A stretch of 64,000 nt of DNA from Streptomyces sp. HNM0574. Lineage in GTDB: Bacteria > Actinomycetota > Actinomycetes > Streptomycetales > Streptomycetaceae. Every line of letters begins with the position of its first letter. Positions within the stretch are counted from its first letter, which is position 1. The DNA is taken from positions 496,001 to 560,000 of the forward strand of contig NZ_JAASAH010000001.1 in NCBI RefSeq assembly GCF_012726235.1, given 5' to 3'. Below are positions 54,558 through 61,752 of the stretch, one piece after another. The position numbers were made by a program, and so were the translations under genes. The notes below the pieces were generated by a model. That model did no database searches. It was not told the DNA's origin and saw only the letters and a list, made by a program, of their open reading frames with translations.

Positions 54558-55411
54558 CGGCCACCACGGCGAGCGCGGCGGACCGGGACGTGTCCGTCTC
54601 CGGCGGGCTGGTGATCCTCGGCCCCGAACACACCGAACTGCTGCGTGAGTTGGACGCAGTCTTCACCTCTTGGGGAAGGGGCGCCGGGGCGCGGGAGATC
54701 CTGCCGCCGCCGGTGTACCCCGTCCGGGACCTGGAGAAGTTCGACGTCTACACCAACTTCCCGCACCTGACCCTCGCGGCGGCCCCGCTGGAGCTTGCGG
54801 ACGGCCCCGGCAAGCCGGTGGACGGCGTCTTCGACCCGTCCGACCTGCGGGGCGCGCAGCTGGGCCTGCCGCACGCCACCTGCTACGGCGCGTACCTCTT
54901 CCACGAGAACACCGAGGTGGCCGAGGACACCCTGGTCACCCTGGTCAACCGGTGCTTCAGGAACGAGGAGCACTACACCGGGCTGCGCCGGATGCTCAGC
55001 TTCCAGATGCGGGAGATCGTCGCGCTGGGCGGTTTCGAGCACACCCAGCGGGTGATCGAGGAGTTCACCGCGCGCATCACCGCGTTCGCCGGGGCGCTCG
55101 GGCTGCCGCTGCGCCAGGAGGCCGCGTCCGACCCGTTCTTCGAGAACGACGGCGGCCGCGCGCTGATGCAGCGGCTCAGCCCCGTGAAGTACGAGTTCCT
55201 CGCCGGTGAGCTGTCCGTCGCCTCCGTCAACACGCACCGGAACTTCTTCGGCGAGCGCTGCAACATCACGCTCCCGGACCGCACCCACGCGCACACCGGC
55301 TGCGTGGCCTTCGGGCTGGAGCGCTGGGTCGCGGTGCTGCTGGAGCGGCACGCGGGGGACGCGGCGGCGGCGCTGGCGACCGTGCGGGACGCCGCCCGCC
55401 GGGCCGGCTGA
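54554..55411 (+). CDS. Class-II-synthetase-like amino acid:[carrier protein] ligase
   Basis: A 285-residue catalytic core of seryl-tRNA-synthetase type without a tRNA-binding arm. Motif 2-like LSFQMREIVALG and motif 3 GCVAFGLERWVAVLLERH are clear. Cys110, Glu154 and Cys250 sit with the spacing of the zinc ligands of the characterised amino acid:[carrier protein] ligases. Those enzymes adenylate a small amino acid and load it on a phosphopantetheinyl carrier, not on tRNA. It overlaps the diiron oxygenase gene by 4 nt, and its stop is 1 nt from the GTG of the transferase-carrier fusion, so all three proteins should be made together. Confidence 0.82.
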   Translation: MTATTASAADRDVSVSGGLVILGPEHTELLRELDAVFTSWGRGAGAREILPPPVYPVRDLEKFDVYTNFPHLTLAAAPLELADGPGKPVDGVFDPSDLRGAQLGLPHATCYGAYLFHENTEVAEDTLVTLVNRCFRNEEHYTGLRRMLSFQMREIVALGGFEHTQRVIEEFTARITAFAGALGLPLRQEAASDPFFENDGGRALMQRLSPVKYEFLAGELSVASVNTHRNFFGERCNITLPDRTHAHTGCVAFGLERWVAVLLERHAGDAAAALATVRDAARRAG

Positions 55412-55412
55412 G

Positions 55413-56090
55413 GTGTTCGGCGGACGGGTCGGCGTCGACGTGGTGCCGTTCAGCCGGGTCCGCCGGCTGCTCGCCCCCGAGGCGCGGCCCGCGCTGCTGC
55501 GCATGCTCTCCGGCGCGGAGGCGGGACGGTACTGCGCGGAGCGCCCGGACGTCCCCGGCATCGCCGGCCGACTGGCCGCCAAGGAGGCGGTGTTCAAACT
55601 CTTCCAGGCCACGGAGGTACCTCTCCCGTGGCGGTCCATCGAGGTGCTGAACGGCGCCGGCGGCTGGCCCGAGGTACGGCTCGGCGGGCGCGCCGCGGCC
55701 CTGGCCGAGCGGGCCGGGGTCGGGCACGTCGAGGTCAGCATCGCGCACGACGACCCCTGTGCCGTCGCGGTCGCGCTCGGCGCGGGGCCCGCGCGCACAC
55801 CCAGGAAGCAACTCACCATCCAGGAACGGAAGTTCCGGCAAGGAGGAAGCATGTCTTCGGGCGGAATCGACGACGTCAGGAAGTGGATTCTCGGGCGGAA
55901 CCCGGACCGGGACTCCCTCTCCGCGGACGAGAACCTCATCGAGAGCCGCCTCGTCGACTCGCTCTCGTTCGTCGAACTGGTCTACGCGATCGAGGGGGCC
56001 GGCGGCATCGAGATCGACCTCGACGCCATCGACCTCCAGGACTTCCGGACCCTCGCGGCGATCGAGAAGGCCTTCTTCACGGCGGCGTGA
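55413..56090 (+). CDS. AcpS-type phosphopantetheinyl transferase fused to a carrier protein
   Basis: From GTG 55413 an open frame of 225 residues runs without a stop through two domains. Residues 1-~128 are an AcpS-like transferase (VGVDVVPFSRV with Asp9, GRLAAKEAVFKLF with Glu58). A linker of ~18 residues follows, then a carrier protein from residue 147 with the attachment site LVDSLSF (Ser183). AcpS proteins are normally free-standing. AGGAGG at 55841-55846 and ATG 55851, at the domain junction, allow a separate 79-residue carrier to be made as well. The transferase should prime its own carrier, which the preceding ligase then loads. Confidence 0.8.
   Translation: MFGGRVGVDVVPFSRVRRLLAPEARPALLRMLSGAEAGRYCAERPDVPGIAGRLAAKEAVFKLFQATEVPLPWRSIEVLNGAGGWPEVRLGGRAAALAERAGVGHVEVSIAHDDPCAVAVALGAGPARTPRKQLTIQERKFRQGGSMSSGGIDDVRKWILGRNPDRDSLSADENLIESRLVDSLSFVELVYAIEGAGGIEIDLDAIDLQDFRTLAAIEKAFFTAA
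55851..56090 (+). CDS. Possible separately translated carrier protein (internal start)
   Basis: The 79-residue carrier domain MSSGGIDDVRKWIL...NLIESRLVDSLSFVELVYAIE can also begin at ATG 55851, which has AGGAGG 4 nt upstream. Ser37 of this form would carry phosphopantetheine. It lies in the same frame as the transferase, so it is either an alternative product or the ancestral gene before loss of the intervening stop codon. Confidence 0.6.
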   Translation: MSSGGIDDVRKWILGRNPDRDSLSADENLIESRLVDSLSFVELVYAIEGAGGIEIDLDAIDLQDFRTLAAIEKAFFTAA

Positions 56091-56133
56091 CCCGCGTACG
56101 CCCCACACCCACCACCGCAGAGAGGTCGGCACC

Positions 56134-56958
56134 ATGGAAGCTGTCTCCTACACGGCCCAGTGGACCGCCGCGGCCCGCGCCGCGGAGTCCGAGCGCGGGG
56201 ACGACGCGCTGTTCGACGACCCGTACGCCAGGGAACTCGCCGCGCCCCGCGGGTTCGAGCTGCTGGAGAAGTACGGGGGCGGCGGGCTGCGGGAGTTCAT
56301 CGGCATCCGCACCCGCTATCTGGACGACGCCGTCACGGACGCGCTGGACGGCACCGGCGTCCGGCAGGTGGTCCTCGTCGCCGCCGGGATGGACACCCGC
56401 GCCTTCCGCCTGGGCTGGCCACCCGGCGTGACGGTGTACGAGGTGGACCACGAGGCGCTGGTGCGCGAGAAGCGCGCCCGGCTGGAGCGGCTGGGCGCCA
56501 CGGCGCGGACGGAGCGCCGGGAGGTCGGCGCCGACCTGGCGGGGGAGTGGCTGCCGCGGCTGGAGGAGGCCGGGTTCGACAGGTCCCGTCCGGTGCTCTG
56601 GGTCGCCGAGGGCCTGTTCTTCTTCCTCACCCGTGAGCAGGCCACCGGGCTGCTGCGGCTGCTGCGTTCGGCCTCGGCCCCCGGCAGCGCGCTGGCCACC
56701 GACTTCGCCAGCGAGGCGCTGCTGCGCAGCCCCTTCTCCCGCCGCTTCCTGGAGCATCTGCGGGCCGACGGCACGCCGTGGCGCTTCGGCACCGACGAGC
56801 CGGAGGAGTTCCTGGCCGGTTCCGGCTGGAAGGCCGTGGAGGTCAAGGAGCCGGGCGAGCCGGGCGCGGGCCGGGGCCGCTGGCCGTACGAGGTGCAGCC
56901 GAGGGAGCGCCGCGGGGTGGCCCGCAGCTGGCTGGTCCGCGCCGAAAGCGCGGGCTGA
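56134..56958 (+). CDS. SAM-dependent O-methyltransferase (leucine carboxyl methyltransferase-like)
   Basis: A 274-residue enzyme of the same family as the gene at 20281: FDDPYAREL, RTRYLDDAV, VVLVAAGMDTRAFRL (SAM loop), VYEVDHEALVREK and VLWVAEGLFFFL. It begins 43 nt after the carrier gene with AGAGG upstream and closes the biosynthetic transcript before a hairpin at 56963-56990. A paralogue with a nearly identical opening (VEAVSRTAQWTAAARALESER) starts at 63719. Carboxyl or hydroxyl methylation of the pathway product is plausible. Confidence 0.87.
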   Translation: MEAVSYTAQWTAAARAAESERGDDALFDDPYARELAAPRGFELLEKYGGGGLREFIGIRTRYLDDAVTDALDGTGVRQVVLVAAGMDTRAFRLGWPPGVTVYEVDHEALVREKRARLERLGATARTERREVGADLAGEWLPRLEEAGFDRSRPVLWVAEGLFFFLTREQATGLLRLLRSASAPGSALATDFASEALLRSPFSRRFLEHLRADGTPWRFGTDEPEEFLAGSGWKAVEVKEPGEPGAGRGRWPYEVQPRERRGVARSWLVRAESAG

Positions 56959-56962
56959 CGGA

Positions 56963-56990
56963 GCGGGGCGGCGCTTCGGCTCCGCCCCGC
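56963..56990 (+). terminator. Hairpin terminator after the methyltransferase gene
   Basis: GCGGGGCGG and CCGCCCCGC pair around CGCTTCGGCT, 5 nt after the stop. There is no U-tract, as is common in streptomycetes. It separates the biosynthetic genes from the MFS promoter. Confidence 0.6.
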
Positions 56991-57014
56991 CAACTCCCTT
57001 CCGTCCAGCGGCAC

Positions 57015-57081
57015 TTGACCCTATTCGGAACCGATCAGTACCATCCAGGCCGGTGCTATTCGGTACCGACCAGTACCGTCC
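57015..57081 (+). promoter_or_regulatory. MFS promoter with two TetR-like half operators
   Basis: TTGACC (57015) and TACCAT (57039) form a promoter with an 18-nt spacer. Two direct repeats, CTATTCGGAACCGATCAGTACC at 57021 and CTATTCGGTACCGACCAGTACC at 57056, are 35 nt apart. Both resemble the CGGTACCGATCGGTACCG core of the palindrome at 52727-52761. Confidence 0.65.
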
Positions 57082-57130
57082 TGGCGGTGAACCCCGGCCG
57101 GGACCGGTCCGAACCGACAGGGATCTTCAG

Positions 57131-58366
57131 ATGAGCGAGAACGACACCGCCTCCCCGGGGCGCGGCTGGCGCGCGCGTACCGCAGTCCTGACGCTGGGCA
57201 CGTTCGCCGTGGGCACCGACGGATTCGTCATCGTCGGACTGCTCCCCGAGATGAGGAGAACCCTCGACGTCAGCATGGCCCAGGCAGGCCAGCTGGTCAG
57301 CGTGTTCACCCTCGCCTACGCGATCCTCTCGCCGGTGCTGGCCACCGTCACCGGCAAGTGGCCCCGGCGCAGGGTCCTGGTGACCGCGCTCCTGCTGCTC
57401 GGCGCCGGCAACGCGGTCACCGCGCTGGCCCAGGACTACGGGGCGGTCCTCGCCTCCCGGGTGCTCGCGGGCTCCGGCGCGGCGCTGTTCGCCGCGAACG
57501 CCGTGGCGACCGCGGCCCAGCTCGCCGGGGACAAGCGACGCGGCAGCGCCATCGCCATGGTGACCGCCGGTTCGACCCTGGCGCTGGTGCTGGGCGCCCC
57601 GCTGGGCACGTTCATCGGGAACGCCTGGGGCTGGCAGGCGGCCATCTGGTTCGTCACCGGCGTCGCCGGCGCCGTCGCCCTGGCCATCGCGCTGTTCCTG
57701 CCGGACATCCGGTCCCGGCAGAGCGTCACGCTGCGGGAGCGCCTGGTGCCGCTGACCGACCGGCGGGTACTGAAGATCCTGGTCGTCACGGTGCTCGCGT
57801 TCATCGCCATCTTCCTGCCCTTCACCTACATGGGCGCGGTCTTCGAGCCCGCGACCGGCGGCGACCAGGCCCGACTCGCCCTGCTCCTGCTGGTGTTCGG
57901 CGTCGCCGCCACCGGCGGCAACCTGCTCTCCGGCGCGCTCGCCGACCGGCGCGACCCGCGGCACGTCGTCATCGCCGCCACCCTGGGTGTCGCCGTGGTG
58001 GTCCTGCTGATGCTCACCGTCCGCGAGGCCTTCGTCCCGGTGGCCGTCCTGCACGCGCTCAGCGGCGTGGTGTCCTTCTCCGTCATCGGGCCGCAGCAGC
58101 ACCGCGTCATCGGCTACGCCCCCGAGGGCGGAGCGCCCCTCGTCACCTCACTCAACACCTCCTCCGCGTACCTGGGTCAGTTCCTGTCCAGCGTGATCGG
58201 CGCGGCGATCCTCGCCACCGCCGGCTCCGCCGCCTGGCTGCTGCCCGTCTCCGCCGTCTTCGCCCTGACCGCGGCCGCCCTCACCCGGTGGACCGGACGG
58301 CCGGCCCCGGCGGCGGACGGCGAACCCGTCACGGACGGCGGCCGGCCGGCGGCGCGGGCCACCTGA
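57131..58366 (+). CDS. MFS transporter of the drug-efflux type
   Basis: A 411-residue, twelve-segment major facilitator protein. The first helix region reads LTLGTFAVGTDGFVIVGLLPEMRRTLDVSMAQAGQLVS, followed by the loop signature ATVTGKWPRRRVL and the efflux motif C-like GAPLGTFIGNAWGWQAAIWFV. It resembles AraJ/Cmx-type exporters. Its promoter carries operator-like repeats matching those of the TetR gene at 52152, so export of the cluster product or of a toxic ligand is likely. The hydrolase gene follows after 39 nt. Confidence 0.88.
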   Translation: MSENDTASPGRGWRARTAVLTLGTFAVGTDGFVIVGLLPEMRRTLDVSMAQAGQLVSVFTLAYAILSPVLATVTGKWPRRRVLVTALLLLGAGNAVTALAQDYGAVLASRVLAGSGAALFAANAVATAAQLAGDKRRGSAIAMVTAGSTLALVLGAPLGTFIGNAWGWQAAIWFVTGVAGAVALAIALFLPDIRSRQSVTLRERLVPLTDRRVLKILVVTVLAFIAIFLPFTYMGAVFEPATGGDQARLALLLLVFGVAATGGNLLSGALADRRDPRHVVIAATLGVAVVVLLMLTVREAFVPVAVLHALSGVVSFSVIGPQQHRVIGYAPEGGAPLVTSLNTSSAYLGQFLSSVIGAAILATAGSAAWLLPVSAVFALTAAALTRWTGRPAPAADGEPVTDGGRPAARAT

Positions 58367-58405
58367 CCCGGAACGCCGGGGGACCACACCTGTAAGGGGA
58401 ATCGC

Positions 58406-59197
58406 ATGATCAGCACCGCGGCGCTGAGCGTCGACGTCGACGGCCTGCCCGTCGGCTACTACCGGGAGGGCCACGGCCGGGAGATCGTCCTCCTGCACGG
58501 CGCCAGCGGCCACCCGGAGACGAGCTTCCCGCACCTGCTCGACGAGGTCATGAAGAGCCGGACCGCGATCGTGCCCGGCTACTCCGGAAGCAGTCTCACG
58601 CCGCTCCCCGAGGGGGAGTTGACCGTCGACCTGCTGGCCGAGCAGGTGCTGGGCGTGCTGCGGGCCGCCGCGCACGGCCCGGTGGACGTGGTCGGCTTCT
58701 CCACCGGCGCCGTCGTCGGCGCGGTGGCCGCGGCCAAGGAGCCCGGACTCGTCCGCCGTCTCGTCCTCAGCGGGGGCTTCGCCCACTACGGGCACCCGTG
58801 GCAGCGGCTGTTCACGCGCACCTGGCGGCGCCTCGCGGACCTGGACGCCAACACCTTCGCCGAGTTCACCCTGCTGCACGCGCTCTCCGACGGCCACCTG
58901 GACACCCTCGCGCCCCGGGACCGCCTGATGCTCCGTTCCGGACTGATGCCCTCGCCGGGCATGGTGGCCCTGGTCGAACTCGTCAGCCGGCTGGACATCG
59001 GCGCACACCTGCCGAAGATCACGACACCCACCCTCGTCCTCGGCAACACCCGGGACCAGCTGGTACCCCTCCGGTACGCGCGCGAGTTCCACGAGGCGAT
59101 CCCGGGCAGCGCGTACGCCGAGATCGACTCGGGCCACCTGGCGGCACTGGAGCGGCCGGAGGAACTGGTGGCGCACATCGAGGACTTCCTCGGGTGA
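58406..59197 (+). CDS. Alpha/beta-hydrolase
   Basis: A 263-residue hydrolase with oxyanion segment LLHGASGHPE, nucleophile elbow GFSTG (Ser99), Asp in GNTRDQLVP and His in DSGHLAALERPEEL, so the Ser-Asp-His triad is complete. It begins 39 nt after the MFS gene behind a GGGGAA-like site and probably shares its promoter. It might release a thioester or ester product from the pathway or detoxify it; the sequence does not say which. Confidence 0.85.
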   Translation: MISTAALSVDVDGLPVGYYREGHGREIVLLHGASGHPETSFPHLLDEVMKSRTAIVPGYSGSSLTPLPEGELTVDLLAEQVLGVLRAAAHGPVDVVGFSTGAVVGAVAAAKEPGLVRRLVLSGGFAHYGHPWQRLFTRTWRRLADLDANTFAEFTLLHALSDGHLDTLAPRDRLMLRSGLMPSPGMVALVELVSRLDIGAHLPKITTPTLVLGNTRDQLVPLRYAREFHEAIPGSAYAEIDSGHLAALERPEELVAHIEDFLG

Positions 59198-59245
59198 GGG
59201 CCGGCCCCGCCCAACCCGGAGGTGGCATAACGGAGTTGGGGCGCG

Positions 59246-59390
59246 TCACTCGGGGGCGAGCCCGTCTGTCAGGCGGTCGAGGAAGCGGGTGAAGGTGGCT
59301 TCAGGGGCGGCGAGGGCCTCGGCGAGTTCCGGGTGCCGGCCGTCCGCGGCGACGGCGGCGAGGTAGCGGGCCTCGGCCGCGGCGCGGCCG
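59246..59390 (-). pseudogene. TetR C-terminal remnant
   Basis: A reverse frame ending at 59246 reads ARYLAAVAADGRHPELAEALA and FTRFLDRLTDGLAPE, the usual end of TetR ligand-binding domains. Upstream the frame loses any similarity to a regulator and no helix-turn-helix is present. It is a fragment of about 45 codons. Confidence 0.5.
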
Positions 59391-59531
59391 GGGGGCCGCG
59401 AGGCCGCGGACCGTGCGGTCTCGTGGGTGACGTGTCCGGCCACGGACGCGCGCGTGGGGGCCGGGAGCGCGTCCGGTGGACAGGGCGGCCGGCAGCCCAG
59501 GGAGGCTCCGGCCCGGCACGCGTCCCGGCAG

Positions 59532-59744
59532 GTGCGGACGGACGGCCGGCAACCGTCCCGGATCACCGTGCCGTTGAGTTCGGCGGCGCACCGGTTCGCC
59601 GCCGGCCACCGCCTCCGCTGCCCGCGCAGCCCCGGAAACGGGCAGCCCGCCCTGGACGCGACCGCCTTCACGCCCACGCACATCACCGTCCGCGCGGACT
59701 CGGCGCTGAGCCTGCCGGTGCGCGGCGGCACCGTCAGTCCGTAG
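59532..59744 (+). pseudogene. CocE/NonD-type hydrolase C-terminal remnant
   Basis: The frame ending at the stop 59742-59744 reads SRITVPLSSAAHRFAAGHRLR, then PRSPGNGQPALDATAFTPTHITV, a close match to the end of X-Pro dipeptidyl-peptidase-like (CocE/NonD) hydrolases (AHRFAAGHRIRLxVSGG...NPGTGEP). A few codons around the GGAHPRF segment are deleted, and the catalytic domain is missing. Confidence 0.55.
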
Positions 59745-59967
59745 CCGGGCCGGGTGCGGGGTTGTTCCTGATGAGGGTGATCAGGCCGGGGTAGCGGGCT
59801 TCGAGGTCGGCCGTGCGCAGTTGGGCCATGCGGCTGTTGCCGCGGTCGACCTGGCGGATCAGGCCGGCCTCGCGGAGGATCCGGAAGTGGTGGCTGCGGG
59901 TCGACTTGGAGACGGGCAGGCCGAAGGACGTGCAGTGCCGTTCGGTGCCCTCCGGCTCGCGGGCCAT
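59734..59967 (-). pseudogene. Truncated ArsR-type helix-turn-helix regulator
   Basis: Seventy-seven codons from ATG 59967 encode GLPVSKSTRSHHFRILREAGLIRQVDRGNSRMAQLRTADLEARYPGLITLI, the recognition helix, wing and C terminus of an ArsR-like protein. The usual N-terminal ~35 residues (the ALSDPVRLRIVRxL part) are absent, and MAREPEGTER looks like the middle of the ordinary protein. Whether the short form folds or works is doubtful. It is divergent from the MFS gene at 60073. Confidence 0.55.
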
Positions 59968-59998
59968 GTACTTGGGTAGGCAGAGCCGTAAGTCTTGG

Positions 59999-60050
59999 AT
60001 ACCCCCCAGGGGTATGCTACGTTCCCCGCGTCAGGTACCCGGAGGGGGTA
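59999..60050. promoter_or_regulatory. Two CsoR-like G/C-tract inverted repeats before the MFS gene
   Basis: ATACCCC-CCA-GGGGTAT (59999-60015) and TACCC-GGAGG-GGGTA (60036-60050) resemble the TACCCC...GGGGTA operators of the CsoR/FrmR repressor family. They are 23-58 nt from the MFS start, so they could block its promoter. No CsoR gene is in the window. Confidence 0.5.
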
Positions 60051-60072
60051 TCGTGTGAAGGAGGGTGTGGTG

Positions 60073-61548
60073 ATGTCAACCGTCAACCCCAGGCGTTGGT
60101 GGGCGCTGCTTGTGCTCGCTGTCGCCCAGTTCATGGTGATCATGGACGTGTCGATCGTGGGTGTCGCGCTGCCGGAGATGCAGCGTGAACTCGGGTTCGC
60201 CGCCAGCGAGTTGCAGTGGGTCATCAACGCGTACGTCGTCGCCTTCGGCGGGCTGCTGCTGCTCGGTGGGCGGCTGTCCGATCTGCTGGGCGCCAGGCGG
60301 GTGTTCATCACCGGCTGGGTGGTCCTGATGGCCGGTTCCGTCGTCGCCGCGCTCGCCGGTTCGGCGGGGACCGAGGTCGTCGGCCGGGCGGTCCAGGGCG
60401 TGGGCGGTGCGCTGATCGCGCCCGCGGCGATGACGCTGCTGATGGTGCTCTTCAGCCACGACCCGAAGGAGCTCGGCAAGGCCATGGCCTTCTACGGCGC
60501 CGCGGCCCCGGCCGGCGGCACGGCGGGCGTGTTCCTCGGCGGCGTGTTCACCGAGTGGATGAGCTGGCCGTGGATCTTCTGGATCTACCTGCCGATCGGC
60601 CTCGTCACCCTGCTCGCGGTGAACCTGCTCCCGGACGTCGGCAGACGCCGCGGCGCGGTGGACGTGCTCGGGGCGGCGGCCGTCACCCTCGGTCTGGCGC
60701 TCGCGGTGTTCACCGTCGTGCGGACCGAGTCGGACGGCTGGGCGTCCGCCTCGACGGTGCTCGGACTGGCCGGTGCCGCCGTCCTGCTGGCCGGGTTCCT
60801 GGTGCTGCAGAAGACGGTCCGCTCGCCGCTGATGCCGCTCAGCATCTGGCGCACGCCGCGGCTGGCGTCGGCGAACGTGGCGATGGCGCTGCTCGGCGGG
60901 GCGTGGATCCCGATGTGGTACTTCCTCAACCTGTACCTCCAGCAGGTCCTCGGTTACGGCGCGTTCGCCGCGGGTGCCGCGCTGCTGCCGATGACGACGC
61001 TGCTGATGGTCTTCATGATCGGTATCACCGGGCGGCTGATGGGCCGCTTCGGGATGAAGCCGCTGCTCTCCGGCGGTCTGCTGGTGCTGGCGCTCGGGCT
61101 GGTGTGGCTGGCCGCGGTGGAGCCGACGGGGACCTTCCTCGTCGACGTGCTGCCCGCCTCGCTGGTCGCCGCGCTGGGCATGTCCCTGGCGTACATCCCG
61201 GGTCTGATGGCCGCCATGTCCGGTGCGCCGCAGGAGCAGGCCGGGCTCGCCTCCGGCATCGTCAACACCACGTACCAGGTGGGTTCGGCGCTCGGCCTGG
61301 CCGCGCTCACGGCCATCGCGACCGCCGCCGGCGCCGACCGGCTCGGCGACCTGCCGGCGCTCACCGAGGGCTTCAGCGCCGCGTTCATCGGCGCCGCGGT
61401 GGTCGCCGCCGCCGGCTCCCTGCTCACCGCGATGCTGATGCGCGGCGGACGGGACGCGGGTGATTCGGCGGACGCCGGCGCGCCCGCCGCCGAGTCCGCA
61501 CCTGAGCCGGACGCCGGTGCGCGGCCCGGCGAGGGGGTGCGCGTCTGA
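60073..61548 (+). CDS. MFS transporter, DHA2 (14-segment) type
   Basis: A 491-residue protein with about fourteen hydrophobic segments. The first helix LVLAVAQFMVIMDVSIVGVALPEM carries the D...V motif, and LGGRLSDLLGARRVFITG is the conserved loop. These are proton-driven drug exporters of the EmrB/QacA type. ATG 60073 is preceded by AAGGAGG and by two CsoR-like boxes. The neighbouring truncated ArsR gene may be the wreck of an earlier local regulator. Substrate unknown. Confidence 0.88.
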   Translation: MSTVNPRRWWALLVLAVAQFMVIMDVSIVGVALPEMQRELGFAASELQWVINAYVVAFGGLLLLGGRLSDLLGARRVFITGWVVLMAGSVVAALAGSAGTEVVGRAVQGVGGALIAPAAMTLLMVLFSHDPKELGKAMAFYGAAAPAGGTAGVFLGGVFTEWMSWPWIFWIYLPIGLVTLLAVNLLPDVGRRRGAVDVLGAAAVTLGLALAVFTVVRTESDGWASASTVLGLAGAAVLLAGFLVLQKTVRSPLMPLSIWRTPRLASANVAMALLGGAWIPMWYFLNLYLQQVLGYGAFAAGAALLPMTTLLMVFMIGITGRLMGRFGMKPLLSGGLLVLALGLVWLAAVEPTGTFLVDVLPASLVAALGMSLAYIPGLMAAMSGAPQEQAGLASGIVNTTYQVGSALGLAALTAIATAAGADRLGDLPALTEGFSAAFIGAAVVAAAGSLLTAMLMRGGRDAGDSADAGAPAAESAPEPDAGARPGEGVRV

Positions 61549-61612
61549 CCGGTGGGTGCCCGGCGGCGGGCCGTCTTCCACCCGTGCCGCCCGCCGTCCG
61601 GAGTTCCCACGG

Positions 61613-61647
61613 AGCCGCCCGACGCCTGCTCACGGCGTCGGGCGGCT
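61613..61647 (+). terminator. Terminator after the second MFS gene
   Basis: A 14-bp perfect stem, AGCCGCCCGACGCC / GGCGTCGGGCGGCT, with loop TGCTCAC is followed by GTCCGTTTGG. It ends MFS transcription before the PLP enzyme gene. I see no riboswitch fold in the remaining 105 nt. Confidence 0.75.
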
Positions 61648-61752
61648 GTCCGTTTGGGGCGCCGGTCCCGGTGCTCCCCGCCTCCAATCAAGCCCAGCAG
61701 CACCGCACTTGAGACGTACGTAAGCCCCCCCATCCACCCCAAGGAGGACCCC

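Noticed and set aside
61549..61752. SAM or cobalamin riboswitch before the trans-sulfuration-type enzyme
   Set aside because: The only strong structure is the 14-bp terminator of the preceding gene; no conserved riboswitch core was seen.
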